Assembly: GCA_951804985.1 (NCBI GenBank)
Contig: OX638130.1
Span: 131,267,593 to 131,331,592 of the forward strand
DNA: 64,000 bases
Source of the DNA: Dryomyza anilis
Lineage: Eukaryota; Arthropoda; Insecta; Diptera; Dryomyzidae
Direction: 5' to 3'
Numbering within the stretch: position 1 is the first letter of the stretch; each line of letters starts with the position of its first letter. Shown in pieces: positions 59,157 through 64,000 of this stretch. The position numbers were made by a program, and so were the translations under genes. The notes under the pieces are model-generated. The model was not told where the DNA came from and searched no databases. It saw only the letters and a list, made by a program, of their open reading frames with translations.

Positions 59157-59619
59157 ACAAATGGCTAGTAAATCGCAATACAAATCAGTATAAATCAGAA
59201 TTTTCCTTTTCTATTTTCAATAATACGAATTTTGAATTATAAAACTGTGACAAAATAATTTTTTATTTTTTTGAAATTTCTATTGAAAAATTTAATTTTT
59301 ATTGAACATTTGAATTTATATTGAAAATTTGAATTTTAAATTAATTTATATTGAACATTTGAATTCTGATTAAAAAATTGATTGAGACATAAAATTAATA
59401 TGGAAATTTTAAATTTTTATTTAAAATTTGAATTTTTATTAAAAAATTGAATTTCTATTGAAAAATTGAATTTCTATTGAAAATTTTAATTTATATGGAA
59501 AATTTGAATTTTTTAATTGAAATATTTATATTATTTTCAAAATAACTAAATGTTACAAATAGCTAGTAAATTGCAATACAAATCAGTATAAGTCAGAATT
59601 TTACTTTTCTATATTCAAT
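59157..59619. repeat. 65-bp direct repeats flanking an AATTGAATTT minisatellite
   Basis: ACAAATGGCTAGTAAATCGC (59157) recurs as ACAAATAGCTAGTAAATTGC (59555), each followed by 'aatacaaatcagtata.gtcagaatttt'. Between them are about 15 irregular copies of a 15-20-bp unit like GAAAAATTGAATTTCTATT. The offset of about 398 bp could mean a longer satellite unit repeated twice. Confidence 0.65.
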
Positions 59620-61502
59620 TTTAAAAATTATTCGCACAGAAAAAGGATTCTTAACATTTATGCATTTGTACATTTATTTTATGCATTTTGTGTAATACCT
59701 CACCCAAGTAATACCACACCCAATTTCATCGTATTAACGTATTAATTCCATATTTTATGAACACATTTTAATACATTTTATGCACACAATCTTAAATTAT
59801 ATGTACACAATCTTAACATTTATATAATTTTACATTATTTAATTTTATTTAATGTAAATGTAATTTTATTGTTTCGTATTTCGATGGTGGTTTTCTGTAA
59901 AGAGCTGTTTTTGTTATTTATTTCATATTATTTACTTATACCATTATATTACCATTTATTTTACCTATACACCAGTTCTCCTCCGCGACAGCAGCTATCG
60001 ATTTCGTCTCTGCTTCCAGAAGCTAAGCTCAGTTCTAACGCATTCGATTTATTAACAAGTATTATATATTATTTGAACTTTTGTATTATAATCAAAATGT
60101 TTACGAAAAAAACCAACGAATTGTACATTTACAAATGTATATTCGACTGAAAATATTCGATTTCAAGTATTTTCGATCATACTTCGAATAAAGATATTCG
60201 AATATAGATTGTATGTTTCCAAACCAAATATGCCTTATACACAAACCAAATACAGAACCCAAATCAGAAAGTTTTTATGTACACTATGTACTATATTAAA
60301 TATTTGAAACCGGTTTTCTCTTATTAATGTAGTAAATTCCACTGAATTCATTAATATTATTATTTATGCCCCACAGATTTGGTTTTTAATTTTTTTAATT
60401 TTTTCTATACCAATAATGTATATATCTGGCATGATTAAAATTGTATTGGAAGGTATTTTTTAAATACGAATTTTGAATTTAAAAACTGAAATAATTTGAT
60501 CACTAGCTAAAATCCATCTAATAGTGTAGTGGTTGGACTTCAGCTGATACTACTGTGATACATGATGCGGATAACGCATAGAATTTGCTTTCAATTCGTT
60601 CAAAAGTTGGCTCAAAAACTACCGAAATGGCACACGTTACAACCAATACTAAAAACTCCCTCGTCATAATCAATAACAATACCACCCGCCATCGGCAGAC
60701 TCTTCCGACCAGCCTCCTCCCTCGACTATACACGCGATCATGTTGCGGCTCGCTCATGTTCGACCGTCATGTTGTGCTCGCGCCTGCTTTAATCTTAGAT
60801 GAAAAAAGGACAGCAACTTTTCTCATGTTGCTGCTGCTTTTGTTGTATGTTGTGTTGCTTTTGTTTAAATCCCGAAATATTTGTATGCTGTTGTCGAATC
60901 TTGTTCTTGCCGTTGCTGCATTTATTATTTTAGTATTTCGATCACTGCTGCCGGTGTCACTGGGTGAGCCACAGGCTCGCATGTTCTGTTGGCTGTTGCA
61001 ATTGCTTATATCTCCATTTGTATTTCGTTGATGTTGTTGTGTTTGGATTTGTTGCTCCTGCTGCTTATCATCGAATTACGTCTACGGCAATTGTTGTTGT
61101 TGGTAGCCTTTTCGCCTTGGCCAATTTGCTGCTACAATTTGTGCGATTGATCGCCACAGCAAATTTATGAAATTTCATTTTAATTATCGCATTTAATTTG
61201 CAATATTTGAAGCGAAAGACTTTGACATAAATTAATTACACTAAATAATTTGCATTAATTAATACAATTAATAGTGTGTGCGAGTTTGTCTAAATTTTAA
61301 GATTTAGTTTTTAATTTACAAGAAAAACTTGCTACACTTTGTCCAATATGTATTAAATGTTTTTTTTCAATTAGTTTTCATTACCTAGATGTATGGAAAG
61401 TGCATTTTTGAGAACTTTGGATAGGTTCGGCAGATCGGTAACACAATTTTACAGAAAAAAATTCAGCTATGCAAAATTCAAAAATGAAATAACATAACAA
61501 AA
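59620..61502. other. Intronic non-coding stretch; triplet-rich 60580-61170
   Basis: A GC-richer CTG/GTT block near 60820-61140 gives a 148-codon frame rich in Leu/Val, with no domain known to me and no clear splice context; not called. 60140-60210 has several ATTCGAA/TTCGAAT motifs. Confidence 0.45.
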
Positions 61503-61619
61503 TACCCTGTTTCATAAACTGGGTGCAAAATTAGACATTTTTATATTTAATTTTATTATTTTCATCTGTCGTACATTGATCCTCTCGCGTTCGACATTGT
61601 TGAATCAAGCACCCTGTAT
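61503..61619. mobile_element. Dispersed element with a CAGGGTGTTT motif (family G), inverted copy
   Basis: Inverse of 42789-42904: hairpin ACCCTGTTTCATAAACTGGGT at the left, then A/T-rich middle, GATCCTCTCGCG, and 'tgaatcaagcaccctgta' at the right. Confidence 0.6.
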
Positions 61620-61912
61620 ATTGTATTAGAATTTGTGATAAGATTATTGACCCAAATATGTTTATTATTCCATTAAATGATGAATATAAACAGAAATCTT
61701 ACCCACGAAATGATGCTGTTCGAATCAGACCAATAATTTATAAAGGATTATCGCATTTCGTCACAATGTAAGACAAATTTTGTGCTTCTCTGTTGCTGTC
61801 AATTAAGCAATGTATGAGCAATTTGGAGTGCTTTAAAAATTACCTGGACGCCAGGTAGACTTGGTCTACATCGCAATGAATAATGGTCCCATTAAATGTT
61901 GGGTCAAGTTCA

Positions 61913-61956
61913 GCAAACAAAAGCCAAGACGAACGTCCGTCTTGGCTTTTGTTTGC
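61913..61956. repeat. Perfect 19-bp hairpin with a 6-nt loop
   Basis: GCAAACAAAAGCCAAGACG (61913-61931), loop AACGTC, then CGTCTTGGCTTTTGTTTGC (61938-61956). No mismatch in 19 pairs. No transposon ends or target duplication can be seen around it. Confidence 0.9.
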
Positions 61957-62652
61957 GTCTGCTTTCCTTTTCAATTTAATTTTTGTGGTCAGTTTTTGCT
62001 GATCGACCAACAAAAGCCACAGGCAACCAAAAGAACAACAATGCTAAAAGCCTCCGGAATATGTCGGCATGCATTGTATTGGCTCTCCCCAACAACAACA
62101 ATGAAAGCCATAACTGACCACAAGCACTAGCAACTGATCGCCGATCTGATCCAGCAGCAGCGACAACAAATTTAAATCTACCTGCGTTGGTTTGATAAAG
62201 GCGCTGGGGGTCCTTGTGTCATATTTAACTTAGACGTTGTTGTAATTGTTGTTGTACTTCTTTATTAATGCGTATCGCTGCGTGTTGGGCTGATTTTAAT
62301 TTGTTCGCTCATTTTTTCAGCACTGCTGTTGTTGTGGTTGTTTTTTGCGCAGATGTTGCTGCTACTGCTGGCATCCTACAGGTCTGCAATCGAACCGTCC
62401 CGCCTGTTCCTCCGGCTGTTTTGCGTTTTCAATTTGGCCGTTTATGACATGCGTGCGTCCAATGCTTACGTTTTAAACGAGGATCTTGTTTCACGAATTC
62501 AGGTAGAAGGGGGTCGAGGGGGGAAGTACAGTGTCATTTATCGTTTTTGTGGGAAACTGTTAGGGGTTTTTAGTTCTTTGACAATCAAACGGTGGCAACT
62601 ATCCGGAAGTGTTTGAGGCTCTGTTGTATGGAGTACATATAAATAGAATAGA
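61957..62652. other. Intronic stretch with CAA/CTG triplets
   Basis: CAA/CAG tracts near 62010-62170 and GTT/CTG near 62230-62370. No gene is seen. Confidence 0.5.
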
Positions 62653-62716
62653 CCTTAGTAGAAAATTATCCGATGATCATTTCCCTATCATGGCCATAGT
62701 ACTATTTCTACTAAGG
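62653..62716. mobile_element. Minimal MITE, CCTTAGTAGAAA ends (family E), copy 3
   Basis: 64 bp with a perfect 12-bp terminal inverted repeat CCTTAGTAGAAA. The interior 'gatgatcatttccc' and 'atcatggccatag' echo subterminal parts of the 429-bp copy at 41971, so this is a deletion derivative. Confidence 0.65.
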
Positions 62717-63210
62717 TTTGATTAAGTGCATCTGTAGTTTTATCACTGAAAAAAATGATAATAAACAAAGTTTAAATTAAAAAATAACGAATGAAATGAT
62801 ATTGAATAAGTGTAAATGTATGACCTCCGTCTGTCTGTTTATGTATCTCTGCCTGTAAAAATCAAAAATATATATCTACGCTGTTTCATATAACTCATAT
62901 AGCACTGTCAACTGTCAAAATTTCCCATGCGTACTGACCTTCAAATTAAATTTATTTTTAAAATTAATACCAATGTACACTCGAATACTTTTTCAAAAAA
63001 CTATGAGCAGTACATTTGACGAATAAATTACAAAACTTTTGTACATTTAAAAGCTACGATTAGTTAAAACAGAAATAAGTTTGCGTCAAATAGCAACTCA
63101 GAGTTGCATGTTCCTTTAATTGGTACCGCAATCGCAAGCAGATAGTTCTGAGTTCTGTTTGTGTCAAAAGGGTCATATCAGTGCAAAGTATTTTATATTT
63201 TCATTAATAA
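62717..63210. other. AT-rich non-coding stretch
   Basis: Nothing recognised. Confidence 0.5.
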
Positions 63211-63526
63211 GGGGATTCAATCAACGGTGTAAATTTCTAATCTCGAAAAATAAAATTTACACATAATTTGACTAAAACGCACGTAGCACTATTTTTGTGT
63301 AATATATTTTTTTCAAAACTTTTTATGCACTTTAATTTTCACATAAATCCATTAAACTCGGTTCACAATACAATTTAATAAACAAACATTTGCTATATAA
63401 ATAGTTTTATTGACAACTAACGAAAAGATAGAGCAAAATGTTTATGAAAATAAATTTTGCGTAAATTGCTACTATTTACGATATTTACACTATTTACGGG
63501 TTTTACGCAGTTGATATGAATGCCAT
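63211..63526. mobile_element. MITE with GGGGATTCA-type ends (family D), copy 2
   Basis: Left end GGGGATTCAATCAAC with TAA outside; right end (inverse) TGGCATTCATATCAAC with TTA at the border. Like 17778-18082 in size (316 versus 305 bp) and in the ATTTACG/CGTAAAT-rich interior. Three-base TAA/TTA flanks would fit PIF/Harbinger, but this is not certain. Confidence 0.6.
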
Positions 63527-64000
63527 TAATGAAAAAGTAAAATAAAGGATATATTCGAAAAGTTACGAATATTTTAATTCAAAATACGAATATATCCGTA
63601 AAATTATAAATTCATGCGCAAGTATAAAATGTTCGAATGCTATCAGCAAAAGTACTAATATTTTCGTAAAGTGTACGAATATATTCGTAGAAAGGTACAA
63701 AATATTCAATACAGTACGAAAAAAATAAAAATCCTTCGTATTATGTACGAACGACTTTTGTAGATAAAATCTAGAAATAGGTTGGCCAAAATGAATATAC
63801 CCTTTCACTTTTCTTGCAGGGCATAAATATCAATAAATATCAATACATGCTGTCAAGAGTTGATGACTGTGCGTACCTATGTGGCTACGCACTTCAGACG
63901 TTGCTGTTTCATTCACACGCGTACACCTGATTTTGAAAATATAGCACGTCGTCATCGACACTGAACTTGAACTTGATAATACAGCTGCTTTCCAAAGTTG
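63527..64000. other. Intronic stretch with TATTCG repeats; fragment of family F
   Basis: 63540-63760 has many ACGAATAT/ATATTCGT motifs in both orientations, including the palindrome ACGAATATATTCGT (63687-63700). 63792-63828 'gaatataccctttcacttttcttgcagggcata' resembles the right end of the family F element at 58630-58663. No gene is seen. Confidence 0.5.

Noticed and set aside
60585..61031. 148-codon frame with a hydrophobic Leu/Val stretch
   Set aside because: The Leu runs come from CTG/TTG triplets that are widespread here; no homology is recognised, and frames on the other strand are equally open.

Overview
The window looks like non-coding DNA from a higher fly (Diptera, Brachycera). It is AT-rich, has many CAG/CTG/CAA triplet tracts of the kind common in drosophilids and tephritids, and is full of short non-autonomous transposons. 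A 200-base run of N (6858-7057) marks an assembly gap. The family or genus cannot be fixed from the sequence alone.

I can support one protein-coding exon, on the + strand at about 43295-43455. It carries the start codon (43315) and the first 47 codons of a BTB/POZ protein of the insect BTB-zinc-finger (TTK-type) group, and ends in a strong GT donor. I recognise the start of the protein as most like Mamo (maternal gene required for meiosis), from memory and without a search. The rest of the gene must lie beyond 64000, so the window is read as a long 5' intron (or upstream region), the first coding exon, and more than 20 kb of the next intron. An excellent recursive-splicing (ratchet) signal at 19154/19155 on the same strand supports the reading that the left part is intron.

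Layout. 1-19100: triplet-rich non-coding DNA with fold-back and dispersed repeats. 19113-19160: ratchet splice site. 19161-29300: more non-coding DNA, GC-richer and triplet-rich at 22500-24200 and 25620-28990, with a SINE and a complete palindromic MITE. 29300-43290: repeat-dense, with a SINE inside a MITE-like element, a 224-bp tandem duplication, a Helitron and a MITE inside a SINE. 43295-43455: coding exon. 43456-64000: intron with a four-element nested insertion at 43986-46964 (a CACAG-ended element hit by a Helitron that was hit twice by hAT-like fold-backs), a 1.1-kb hAT-like fold-back at 54171, and a SINE inside a third dispersed element at 57690.

Apart from the BTB exon, the open reading frames are short, lack recognisable domains and mostly follow triplet repeats or transposon arms. 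None is called as a gene. No tRNA, rRNA, CRISPR or bacterial-type feature was seen.
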